This document shows positions 6,994-13,682 of a stretch of 13,696 nt of DNA, piece by piece. This stretch comes from Chlamydia trachomatis. Lineage in GTDB: Bacteria; Chlamydiota; Chlamydiia; Chlamydiales; JAAKFR01. Location: NCBI GenBank assembly GCA_945861315.1, contig CAMAUB010000018.1, positions 1 to 13,696 on the forward strand. The letters run 5' to 3'. Each line of letters opens with the position of its first letter. Position 1 is the stretch's first letter. The notes under the pieces are model-generated. The model had not been told where the DNA came from. It ran no database searches and saw only the letters and a list, made by a program, of their open reading frames with translations. Made by a program: the position numbers and the translations under genes.

Positions 6994-7722
6994 TCAAAAT
7001 GAGAATTTAAGATTCCGCTTTTTCCAAGTACGATAAGAGCGCCAGCGCTCAAGTGAATTTTTAACATAGCCATTGCGCACTTGATACACCTCATCATTAA
7101 CAGCACGAGGGTGACTTGTTGAGAGAGAACCTTCATGTTCGCGAAAACAAGCAAGCTGCATGTCTAAAGAAAAAGGAATATTTTTTTTTGCTAGCCTCAA
7201 CCAAAGATCATAATCCATGCAATATTTGATAGTTGGGTTAAATCCTCCAACCTCTTCAAAGAGTTTGCGAGAAACAACTGTAGCTGGATGGGTAATAAAG
7301 TTATATTTGCGAAGACGCTTTGCACTATAGGGTTCAAAAGGAGTTTGGCGTATCACGCTTCCACCACAATCGATAATAGAAGCTTTTCCATAGAGCCAAC
7401 CTATAGTACGATATTGCAAAAGAGTTGTGAAAAGACAGCTCAAGACACGAGGATGAGCTAACAGATCGTCTGCATGAAGATGGATAAGATAGTCACCTGT
7501 TGCAAACTCAGTTGCTTTATTCATGCCATCCGCAATGCCGCTATCTTTTCCCTCATAAATCTTTACTGGGTAGCGACGTGCAATCTCCAAAGTTTGATCA
7601 CAGCTGCCTCCATCCCAAATAATGTGTTCAACATCAGAATAAGTTTGCTCAGCAACAGACTTAAGCGTCTGCTCAAGATGTTTTTCTGCATTAAATGTGA
7701 TAGTAATAATGCTAAATTTCAT
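6994..7722 (-). CDS. Glycosyltransferase family 2 (non-processive, WcaA/WcaE-like)
   Basis: Soluble GT-A fold transferase, 242 aa, first gene of the minus-strand sugar operon. MKFSIITITFNAE is the canonical GT2 beginning; WDGGSCDQT (36-44) binds nucleotide, EGKDSGIADGMNKA (57-70) and ATGDYLIHLHADD (74-86, with the metal-binding HADD) match short colanic-acid-type GT2 enzymes, and CMDYDLWLRL holds the usual acidic catalytic region. Donor sugar unknown. An upstream in-frame ATG at 7761 would add 13 residues (MLERCKIKG...) without family resemblance and would overlap the divergent kinase start, so I choose 7722, with AAAGGAA some 12 nt upstream as a rather distant Shine-Dalgarno. The kinase gene starts only 37 bp away on the other strand, so the promoter of this operon must lie inside the kinase 5' coding region or in that short gap; I could not identify a clear -35/-10 pair. 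Confidence 0.9.
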   Translation of the reverse strand: MKFSIITITFNAEKHLEQTLKSVAEQTYSDVEHIIWDGGSCDQTLEIARRYPVKIYEGKDSGIADGMNKATEFATGDYLIHLHADDLLAHPRVLSCLFTTLLQYRTIGWLYGKASIIDCGGSVIRQTPFEPYSAKRLRKYNFITHPATVVSRKLFEEVGGFNPTIKYCMDYDLWLRLAKKNIPFSLDMQLACFREHEGSLSTSHPRAVNDEVYQVRNGYVKNSLERWRSYRTWKKRNLKFSF

Positions 7723-7759
7723 ACTTGCAAAAATTCCTTTTATTTTGCATCTTTCAAGC

Positions 7760-8800
7760 ATGTTAAGGTACTGTCTTGTTTTTTGTATTCTCCTTTTATC
7801 CCCTTCACTCTTCGCTCAATACAGGGTTCTTGGAATTGGAAATCCATGTATGGACTACATCCAGTCGGTCGACGAAACGTGCTTGCGGCGCCTTGCAGTT
7901 TCAAAAGGTGGTTGGAAAGAGTGTGATCTTCATACATTTACACAAGCTCTTGCAACAGATACAACATACAAGCCCCCGCTCATGATTTCTGGAGGACCCG
8001 CCTGCAATACAATGAAAGGACTAGCTGCGCTTGGAATTCAAACAGCCATTACTGGAAATTTGGGACTTGATCATATGGGAGATCTTGTCTTAGACGTTAT
8101 TAAAAAATCTGGCATTACACCTCTTTGTACACGAGGCAATACAGTCACAGCTCAAATCGTTAGCCTAGTCACCTCCGATGGAGAGCGCGCCTTTTGCGTT
8201 TATAATGAATCTGAAAAAAAAATTACGGCAAAAGACCTCAAGAAAAGTTATTTTGAGGGTGTTGATATCGTTCATGTAGAGGGTTATCGCCTGATGAACG
8301 GCAGCTATGTCGAAACAGCTATGGAAATGGCAAAAGAGGCGGGAGCTCTCATCACATTTGATCTCTGCAATCCTACTTACGGTGAAAAATACCGCGACCG
8401 CATCTATGGAATTTTGAATGAGTATGTGGATGTTCTTTTTTTAGAGCGCGATGAAGCGTATGCTTTGACTCATTTTGATCCTGAAAAAGCGTGTGATTTT
8501 CTAAAAAATTATTGCGACCTAACCATCATAAAAGTTGGTGCTGAAGGTTGTTGGATTGGACAGAAAGGTGAGGTTTCACACTACGCAGCGATTCCAACTG
8601 AGGTTGTCGATTCAACTGGTAGCGGCGACCTTTTTGCTAGCGGATTCATCTACGGCCTCCTTAATAAGGCTCCCCTTTTGCAGTGCGTTCAACTTGGCCT
8701 GCTTCTAAGCAGTGCAGTAGTCCAGCAATATGGCGCTGAAATCCAAGAGGACAAATGGCCCTCTTTGCGTGAAAAAGTCAAGCTCTGCTCCTCTCAGTAG
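7760..8800 (+). CDS. PfkB-family sugar/nucleoside kinase (adenosine-kinase-like) with N-terminal signal peptide
   Basis: Ribokinase-superfamily phosphotransferase, 346 aa from ATG 7760. The body begins YRVLGIGNPCMDY (21-33), continues with the substrate-closing SGGPACNTMKGLAALG (77-92) and GNLGLDHMGD (99-108), DGERAF (140-145), and ends with the PfkB signature DSTGSGDLFASGF (284-296) carrying catalytic Asp290 and the anion-hole glycines. It looks enzymatically intact and most like the adenosine kinase / 2-keto-3-deoxy-sugar kinase side of the family; substrate unknown. Odd: residues 1-19 (MLRYCLVFCILLLSPSLFA) are a textbook-like Sec signal with cleavage expected after Ala19, which is unexpected for an ATP-dependent cytosolic kinase. 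No ATG, GTG or TTG falls between 7760 and the domain start, so the leader cannot be avoided with a normal start codon. No obvious Shine-Dalgarno precedes 7760. A longer in-frame ATG at 7697 exists but lies in the divergent GT2 gene. Confidence 0.88.
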   Translation: MLRYCLVFCILLLSPSLFAQYRVLGIGNPCMDYIQSVDETCLRRLAVSKGGWKECDLHTFTQALATDTTYKPPLMISGGPACNTMKGLAALGIQTAITGNLGLDHMGDLVLDVIKKSGITPLCTRGNTVTAQIVSLVTSDGERAFCVYNESEKKITAKDLKKSYFEGVDIVHVEGYRLMNGSYVETAMEMAKEAGALITFDLCNPTYGEKYRDRIYGILNEYVDVLFLERDEAYALTHFDPEKACDFLKNYCDLTIIKVGAEGCWIGQKGEVSHYAAIPTEVVDSTGSGDLFASGFIYGLLNKAPLLQCVQLGLLLSSAVVQQYGAEIQEDKWPSLREKVKLCSSQ

Positions 8801-8806
8801 GAAAAA

Positions 8807-8834
8807 TATAGTGGATTCAATTGAATTCACTATA
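8807..8834. repeat. 28-bp near-perfect palindrome
   Basis: The arms TATAGTGGATTCAA and TTGAATTCACTATA are reverse complements except one position, and that pair would be G-U in RNA. It begins 7 bp after the kinase stop codon. There is no following T-run, so it is not a standard intrinsic terminator; it could be an RNA 3'-end stabiliser for the kinase transcript, an operator-like site, or part of the repeat unit that continues with the long palindrome beginning 8 bp later. Function unknown. Confidence 0.8.
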
Positions 8835-8841
8835 CCCAAAC

Positions 8842-9006
8842 AACCTGAGTTTTGGGTTTATCCCGCAGATCTTCAGAGGAGATTTCTCGAAAATTTTTGG
8901 GATTTTTTCCGAAGGGAAGGGTCTTGTACCCTTTTCGAGGCAAAAAAGTGCAAAAAGATCGAGAAAGATCCCTGAAGATCTGCGGGATAAACCCAAAACT
9001 CAGGTT
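8842..9006. repeat. 165-bp long imperfect palindrome (hairpin element)
   Basis: The outer 35 bp on each side (8842-8876 and 8972-9006) are perfect reverse complements. Inside, TTCTCGA (8884-8890) pairs with TCGAGAA (8959-8965), poly-T/poly-A blocks face each other, and AAGGGT (8917-8922) pairs with ACCCTT (8928-8933) around a 5-nt loop, so the element is symmetric about 8925 and folds into one rod. Short open frames on both strands give the same peptide (LSFGFIPQIF), an artefact of the symmetry, and are not genes. It lies between the kinase gene and the rpsL promoter. It may be a MITE-like or REP-like genomic repeat, or the source of a structured RNA. The structure is certain, the role is not. 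Confidence 0.9.
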
Positions 9007-9019
9007 AAAAAAGAATCCG

Positions 9020-9048
9020 TTGTCAAGAATCCACATATCGACTATGAT
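9020..9048 (+). promoter_or_regulatory. Housekeeping sigma (sigma-66/70 type) promoter for the rpsL operon
   Basis: TTGTCA (9020-9025) and TATGAT (9043-9048) are separated by exactly 17 bp, each one base from consensus. Transcription would begin near 9055, leaving a leader of about 33 nt before the rpsL ATG at 9088, which has a modest Shine-Dalgarno GTAGGAT. It lies 14 bp after the long palindrome, so the palindrome is outside this transcript. Motif match only. Confidence 0.75.
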
Positions 9049-9087
9049 TTCCCTTTTTCATGAAATTTTGATTTAGAGAAGTAGGAT

Positions 9088-9459
9088 ATGCCAACAATTA
9101 ATCAATTGATCCGCGAAGGACGAAATAAGAAAAAGCGACGTAATAAGTCCCCAGCACTCGCTCGCTGTCCTCAGCGCCGTGGAGTCTGCATCCAAGTTAA
9201 AACCAAAACACCGAAGAAACCGAACTCAGCTCTACGTAAAGTAGCGTGGGTTAGACTCTCTAATGGGCAAGAAATCATTGCCTATATTGGTGGAGAAGGG
9301 CACAACCTACAGGAGCACAGCATTGTGCTTGTCAGAGGAGGACGTGTTAAAGATCTTCCTGGTGTTCGCTATCATATCGTACGTGGAGCTTTGGACTGTG
9401 CTGCTGTAAAAGATCGCAAACAAAGTAGATCTCACTATGGAGCGAAGCGTCCTAAGTAA
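9088..9459 (+). CDS. rpsL: 30S ribosomal protein S12
   Basis: Small-subunit protein at the decoding centre, 123 aa, full length. The conserved cores [11 protein letters not shown] (41-51), [20 protein letters not shown] (58-77) and [14 protein letters not shown] (83-96) are intact. The lysines equivalent to E. coli Lys42 and Lys87, where streptomycin-resistance changes occur, are wild type, as is the following Asp (89 here with Met counted) that RimO can methylthiolate. It is the first gene of the operon, driven by the promoter at 9020-9048, and is followed after 25 nt by rpsG. Identity is certain. Confidence 0.99.
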   Translation: MPTINQLIREGRNKKKRRNKSPALARCPQRRGVCIQVKTKTPKKPNSALRKVAWVRLSNGQEIIAYIGGEGHNLQEHSIVLVRGGRVKDLPGVRYHIVRGALDCAAVKDRKQSRSHYGAKRPK

Positions 9460-9484
9460 ATAAATTTTTGAGTAAAGGAAAAGT

Positions 9485-9958
9485 ATGTCAAGAAGAAGAC
9501 GAGCAGAAAAGAGATTCACTCAGCCAGATCCAGTCTATGGAAGTAAGGTTTTGGCGAAATTCATTAATAAGCTCATGCAACACGGTAAAAAGTCAACAGC
9601 ACGCGGAATTGTTTATAAAGCTTTGACCCAACTTTCCAAAAAAGTTAATGTAGAAGATCCAGTTGAGGCATTTGAAACAGCCCTAGAGAACGCAAAGCCT
9701 TCCTTAGAAGTGAAATCTCGTCGAATTGGTGGAGCTACCTATCAAGTGCCAATTGAAATTCCACAAGATAGACGCACCTCCATGGCAATGCGTTGGATCA
9801 TCGCAAATTCAAGATCTAAAGTTGGTCGCTCTATGCCCGATGGTCTAGCAATGGAGCTTGCAGATTGTTTCAATAATCAAGGTGCTACGATCAAGAAAAA
9901 AGATGACACACACCGCATGGCAGAAGCGAACAAAGCGTTTGCCCACTACAAATGGTAA
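9485..9958 (+). CDS. rpsG: 30S ribosomal protein S7
   Basis: Primary 16S rRNA-binding protein that nucleates the 30S head, 157 aa, the usual bacterial length. The S7 signature DPVYGSKVLAKFINKLMQHG lies at 15-34, with ARGIVY after it, ENAKPSLEVKSRRIGGATYQ in the middle and the RWIIANSRSK helix near 103-112. The start codon follows AAAGGAAAAG closely. It sits between rpsL and fusA (9-nt gap to fusA), the standard str order. In other bacteria S7 represses this operon by binding the rpsL-rpsG spacer; here that spacer is only 25 nt and no obvious S7 target structure is visible. Confidence 0.99.
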   Translation: MSRRRRAEKRFTQPDPVYGSKVLAKFINKLMQHGKKSTARGIVYKALTQLSKKVNVEDPVEAFETALENAKPSLEVKSRRIGGATYQVPIEIPQDRRTSMAMRWIIANSRSKVGRSMPDGLAMELADCFNNQGATIKKKDDTHRMAEANKAFAHYKW

Positions 9959-9967
9959 GGAGAATCA

Positions 9968-12058
9968 ATGCCAAGGTCTAAAGAAGATCGTCTAGATAGA
10001 GTTAGAAATATCGGCATCATGGCACACATTGATGCTGGTAAAACCACGACAACTGAGCGCATTCTTTACTATGCAGGACGCACACACCGCATCGGTGAAG
10101 TGCACGAAGGTGCCGCGACAATGGACTGGATGGAGCAAGAGCAAGAGCGTGGGATCACCATCACCTCAGCTGCAACAACTGTCTACTGGGCAGACTCAAA
10201 AATCAATATCATTGACACTCCCGGTCACGTTGACTTCACTATTGAAGTTGAGCGATCTTTACGCGTTTTAGACGGTGCAGTCGCTGTATTTGATGCCGTT
10301 TCTGGAGTGGAACCTCAATCTGAAACGGTTTGGCGCCAAGCTGATAAGTACCAAGTTCCAAGAATTGCTTTTGTCAATAAGATGGACCGCATGGGAGCTG
10401 ACTTCTTTGCAGCTGTTGAGTCTATGAGAGAAAAGCTTGGAGCTAATGCTATTGCAACTCAATGTCCAATCGGTGCAGAGAGTGAATTTGTGGGAATGGT
10501 TGACCTCATTAAAATGAAAGCGTTGATTTTCCATGATGAGACACTTGGAGCGAAATGGGATGAACTTGAAATTCCAGACGATCTAAAAGAGAAGTGTCAA
10601 CAAATGCGCATGCATCTTCTAGAAGAGTTGGCAACAATTGATGAGACAAACGAAGGATTTCTACAAAAAGTTCTTGAAGCTCCAGATAGTCTAACGCCTG
10701 AAGAAATTCATAGTGTTATTCGAAAAGGGGTGATTGCTAACAAAATTAATCCTGTTGTTTGCGGCTCAGCTTTCAAAAACAAAGGTGTTCAGCAACTACT
10801 AGACGTTGTTGTTCATTGGATGCCATCTCCTCTAGATCGTGGTGCTGTGCATGGAGTGAATATCGACACCGGTGAATCTGTCCAAATCATTCCTAGTGAT
10901 GATGAGCCATTGGCTGCATTAGCCTTTAAGATTATGAGTGACCCTTATGTTGGCCGAATTACATTTGTTCGTATCTATTCAGGGATGTTGAGAAAAGGTA
11001 CGACACTGATCAACACTTCAAAAGACAAAAAAGAGCGAGTATCTAGATTACTTCAAATGCACGCAAATGATCGAACAGATAAGGATGAGTTCTTTACAGG
11101 AGACATTGCCGCTTGTATTGGGTTGAAGTACGCGACAACAGGTGATACTCTTTGCGAAGATGGGAAAGAAGAGATCTTATTAGAAAAAATGGAATTCCCT
11201 GAGCCTGTTATTGACATGGCGATTGAACCAAAATCTAAAGCAGATCGAGAGAAGTTAGCTGGTGCGCTTAGTGCACTATCAGAAGAAGATCCAACCTTCC
11301 GTATTTCAAGTAATGAAGAGACTGGCCAAACCATCATTTCAGGTATGGGTGAGCTTCACCTCGATATTTTGCGAGATCGCATGATCCGTGAATTTAAAGT
11401 GGAAGCAAATGTTGGAAAACCTCAAGTATCCTATAAAGAAACAATCACTATCCCCAGCAAAACTGAAACAAAGTATATCAAGCAGAGTGGTGGACGTGGA
11501 CAATATGCACACGTTTGCCTAGATCTCACTCCAAATGAGCCTGGCAAAGGAAATGAAGTTATCAGCAAGATTGTTGGAGGCGTAATTCCAAAAGAATACA
11601 TTCCTGCAGTCATCAAAGGGATTGAAGAAGGACTGACTACTGGAGTTTTAGCTGGATATAGTTTAGTCGATACTAAAGTTGAAATTGTTTTTGGATCTTA
11701 TCATGAAGTCGACTCTAATGAGATGGCTTTTAAAATTTGTGGTTCAATAGCGGTCAAAGAGGCTGCACGAAAAGCAAAACCAGTTATCTTAGAGCCGATC
11801 ATGAAAGTCAACGTGATCACTCCTGAAGAAAGCATGGGAGATGTTATTGGTGACTTAAACAAAAGACGTGGTAAGATTTTGGGTCAAGAGAGTTCGAAAA
11901 AGATGGTCAAGATCGCTGCAGAAGTGCCGCTATCTGAAATGTTTGGCTATACAACACAGCTAAGATCTATGAGCTCTGGACGCGCAACTTCCACGATGGA
12001 ACCTGCTTACTTCGCTAGAGTACCTCAAAAGATTCAAGATGAAATTGTGAAAAAATAG
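9968..12058 (+). CDS. fusA: Translation elongation factor G
   Basis: Ribosomal translocase GTPase, 696 aa, full length. G1 AHIDAGKTT (19-27), switch I RGITIT (61-66), G3 DTPGH (83-87), G4 NKMD (137-140) and G5 CGSAFKNKG are all present, followed by domains II-V including the GRGQYAH segment of domain IV and the C-terminal [16 protein letters not shown] stretch of domain V. Preceded by a strong AAGGAG eight bases before the ATG. Normally tuf follows fusA; here rpsJ does after 8 nt, the chlamydial arrangement. The sequence is a standard bacterial EF-G with nothing to suggest a second paralogue or a resistance variant, though single-residue changes were not checked exhaustively. Confidence 0.99.
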   Translation: MPRSKEDRLDRVRNIGIMAHIDAGKTTTTERILYYAGRTHRIGEVHEGAATMDWMEQEQERGITITSAATTVYWADSKINIIDTPGHVDFTIEVERSLRVLDGAVAVFDAVSGVEPQSETVWRQADKYQVPRIAFVNKMDRMGADFFAAVESMREKLGANAIATQCPIGAESEFVGMVDLIKMKALIFHDETLGAKWDELEIPDDLKEKCQQMRMHLLEELATIDETNEGFLQKVLEAPDSLTPEEIHSVIRKGVIANKINPVVCGSAFKNKGVQQLLDVVVHWMPSPLDRGAVHGVNIDTGESVQIIPSDDEPLAALAFKIMSDPYVGRITFVRIYSGMLRKGTTLINTSKDKKERVSRLLQMHANDRTDKDEFFTGDIAACIGLKYATTGDTLCEDGKEEILLEKMEFPEPVIDMAIEPKSKADREKLAGALSALSEEDPTFRISSNEETGQTIISGMGELHLDILRDRMIREFKVEANVGKPQVSYKETITIPSKTETKYIKQSGGRGQYAHVCLDLTPNEPGKGNEVISKIVGGVIPKEYIPAVIKGIEEGLTTGVLAGYSLVDTKVEIVFGSYHEVDSNEMAFKICGSIAVKEAARKAKPVILEPIMKVNVITPEESMGDVIGDLNKRRGKILGQESSKKMVKIAAEVPLSEMFGYTTQLRSMSSGRATSTMEPAYFARVPQKIQDEIVKK

Positions 12059-12066
12059 GAAAAATA

Positions 12067-12384
12067 ATGACAAAGCAAAAGCAAAAAATCCGTATTAGAT
12101 TGAAAGGGTTTGATCAAAGACAAATTGACAGATCAACTGCTGATATCGTTGAGACAGCTAAACGTACAGGTGCACGTGTTGTAGGTCCGATTCCTCTACC
12201 AACAAGACGTGAAATTTATACTGTTTTGCGCTCTCCTCACGTTGACAAAAAGTCGCGTGAGCAGTTTGAAATACGAACACATAAGCGCCTTATTGATATT
12301 CTTGATCCAACAGGAAAGACGATTGATGCTCTCAAAACTCTCGCCTTGCCAGCTGGTGTGGATATTAAGATTAAAGCTGCTTAA
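12067..12384 (+). CDS. rpsJ: 30S ribosomal protein S10 (NusE)
   Basis: 30S head protein that also serves as NusE in transcription antitermination, 105 aa. The S10 signature is unmistakable: [20 protein letters not shown] followed by [17 protein letters not shown] Shine-Dalgarno AGGA lies a few bases before the ATG. In most bacteria rpsJ begins the S10 ribosomal operon next to rplC; here it is the last ribosomal gene of the str cluster and is followed after 5 nt by a flavin reductase, as in Chlamydia. Confidence 0.99.
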   Translation: MTKQKQKIRIRLKGFDQRQIDRSTADIVETAKRTGARVVGPIPLPTRREIYTVLRSPHVDKKSREQFEIRTHKRLIDILDPTGKTIDALKTLALPAGVDIKIKAA

Positions 12385-12389
12385 TTGTT

Positions 12390-13400
12390 ATGAGTCATGA
12401 AATAGCCTTTGCCTCCATAAAAAGGAGGGAGAGGATCACAAAAGAGGGATCTGAGAAAGAGACATATCATCTTGAACTCGATCTCTCTTCAACAAATGTT
12501 TCCTACTCAGTAGGCGATTGTGTTGCAGTTTATCCCCATAATGATCCAGCTCTTGTAGAGGCTATCCTCAACCATTTTTCACACTCTGCGAAAACAATGG
12601 TTACAGATGAGGATACATTTGCCGATTTTCTTCTCAAAAAAGCTAACCTCATACGTGCTCCAAAAAAACTTTGTGAACGCCTTGGAAAAGACAGAGTTGA
12701 CTACTTAATCTCTCTACTTCCCTGTGAGCTTACTCCTCAAGACTTTTGCTCCTACCTAGCTCCAATGATTCCTCGCTTCTACTCTATTGCATCCTCAATG
12801 AATCAGGTGGGTAAGACAGCTGACTTAACTGTTACCATCAATAACAATGAGCCTGGTTATCCAACTCCCTATGGAACGTGCTCCCATTTTCTTTGCCATA
12901 GAGCCCCGCTAAACCAACCTATCATCTCTTTTTATCACCACAAATCTGATGGCTTCTACCTTCCAATAAAATCTCACAATAAACCAATCATTATGGTTGG
13001 CCCCGGAACAGGAGTTGCTCCCTTTAGAGGCTTTATGCAAGAGCGCACTTGCGGACAAAATTGGCTCTTTTTTGGAGAACAGCGAGAAAACCTCGATTTT
13101 TACTATGAACAGGAATGGAAATCATACGTCAGTCAAGGAAAATTACGCCTTAGCACCGCCTTCTCACGTGATAGTAAGGACAAAGTTTATGTTCAAGATA
13201 GAATGCTTGAAAACCAAAAAGAAATTTGGCAGTGGCTTCAAGACGGAGCATATCTCTTCGTTTGCGGCGATGCGAAGCGCATGGCAAAAGATGTTGAGCA
13301 AACACTTAAACAAATTATTCAAAATAACTCATTAGAGAATCCAAGTAATTATATAAAATTTTTAAAATCAGAAAGGCGCTACCTTCGCGATGTTTATTAG
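12390..13400 (+). CDS. CysJ-like NADPH-flavin oxidoreductase lacking the flavodoxin domain
   Basis: FAD/NADPH diflavin-reductase-type module, 336 aa. PRFYSIASS (128-136) is the FAD-binding R-x-Y-S motif, YGTCSHFL (161-168) contacts the flavin pyrophosphate, GPGTGVAPFRGF (204-215) is the NADPH pyrophosphate loop, FFGEQRENLDFYYEQE follows (227-242), and LFVCGDAKRMAKDVEQ (289-304) plus a C-terminal aromatic residue (Tyr336) match sulfite reductase alpha / cytochrome P450 reductase. The FMN-binding flavodoxin half of CysJ (about 200 residues) is absent and no cysI lies in view, so a complete sulfite reductase is not indicated; electrons probably go to a separate acceptor. C. trachomatis CT435, in the same place, is annotated as a sulfite reductase flavoprotein. 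It follows rpsJ by 5 nt with no clear Shine-Dalgarno, suggesting translational coupling. Acceptor unknown. Confidence 0.9.
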   Translation: MSHEIAFASIKRRERITKEGSEKETYHLELDLSSTNVSYSVGDCVAVYPHNDPALVEAILNHFSHSAKTMVTDEDTFADFLLKKANLIRAPKKLCERLGKDRVDYLISLLPCELTPQDFCSYLAPMIPRFYSIASSMNQVGKTADLTVTINNNEPGYPTPYGTCSHFLCHRAPLNQPIISFYHHKSDGFYLPIKSHNKPIIMVGPGTGVAPFRGFMQERTCGQNWLFFGEQRENLDFYYEQEWKSYVSQGKLRLSTAFSRDSKDKVYVQDRMLENQKEIWQWLQDGAYLFVCGDAKRMAKDVEQTLKQIIQNNSLENPSNYIKFLKSERRYLRDVY

Positions 13401-13580
13401 AATTCTTGTAAAACTCTATTGGTCATTGATAAGCACTTTTTCTCAACAGCCACCTAGTCATAGAGCATATTAACCCTCTGTACAGGACAATTTTTTTAAC
13501 ATAGCTCACACCATATCCAAAGGGCATTTTGGCTTCCATAAAAGATAAATATAGTCGATTAAATTTAGATTGATATTTTA
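13401..13580. other. Non-coding stretch after the flavin reductase
   Basis: No convincing gene. A 73-codon minus-strand frame (13644-13423) has no recognisable domain and its first third is made by the palindrome beyond. GCACTTTTTCTCAACAGCC (13433-13451) resembles insertion-sequence ends of the GGCTGTTGA type on the minus strand, but no partner end or transposase is visible. No GC-rich stem plus T-run terminator for the rpsL operon was found here. An AT-rich motif at 13547-13567 resembles one at 8804-8824. Confidence 0.5.
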
Positions 13581-13682
13581 TGGTTGCGCCAAAGCCCCGC
13601 GGTTTAATGATCCCAAGTCGGTTAATATTAGAAATATTGATCAACTTGGGATCATTAAACCCCGGGTGCTTTCGCGTAACCA
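13581..13682. repeat. Approximately 102-bp imperfect palindrome (hairpin element)
   Basis: GGTTTAATGATCCCAAGT (13601-13618) and its exact reverse complement (13644-13661) form the core. The pairing extends outward through a GC-rich segment (GCGCCAAAGCCCC facing GGGTGCTTTCGCGT, with a few mismatches and one bulge) to TGGTT/AACCA at the outer edges, and inward through GGTTAATATT facing AATATTGATC to a 3-nt loop (13630-13632). The whole element folds as one rod centred near 13631. There is no T-run on either side, so it is not an ordinary terminator. It is similar in kind, not in sequence, to the element at 8842-9006. Confidence 0.85.

Noticed and set aside
7474..7926. 150-codon plus-strand open frame across the GT2 and kinase 5' ends
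   Set aside because: Lies antisense to GT2 and out of frame with the kinase; both of those have clear family motifs.
8821..9076. Several 68-81 codon open frames on both strands between the kinase and rpsL
   Set aside because: They arise from the 165-bp palindrome, which gives the same peptide on both strands; no Shine-Dalgarno or domain supports them.
13401..13450. Intrinsic terminator for the rpsL operon, based on a T-run near 13436
   Set aside because: No stable GC-rich stem precedes the T-run.
13423..13644. Minus-strand 73-codon open frame at the right end
   Set aside because: Its first part is palindrome sequence, no family resemblance is recognisable, and no Shine-Dalgarno is evident.
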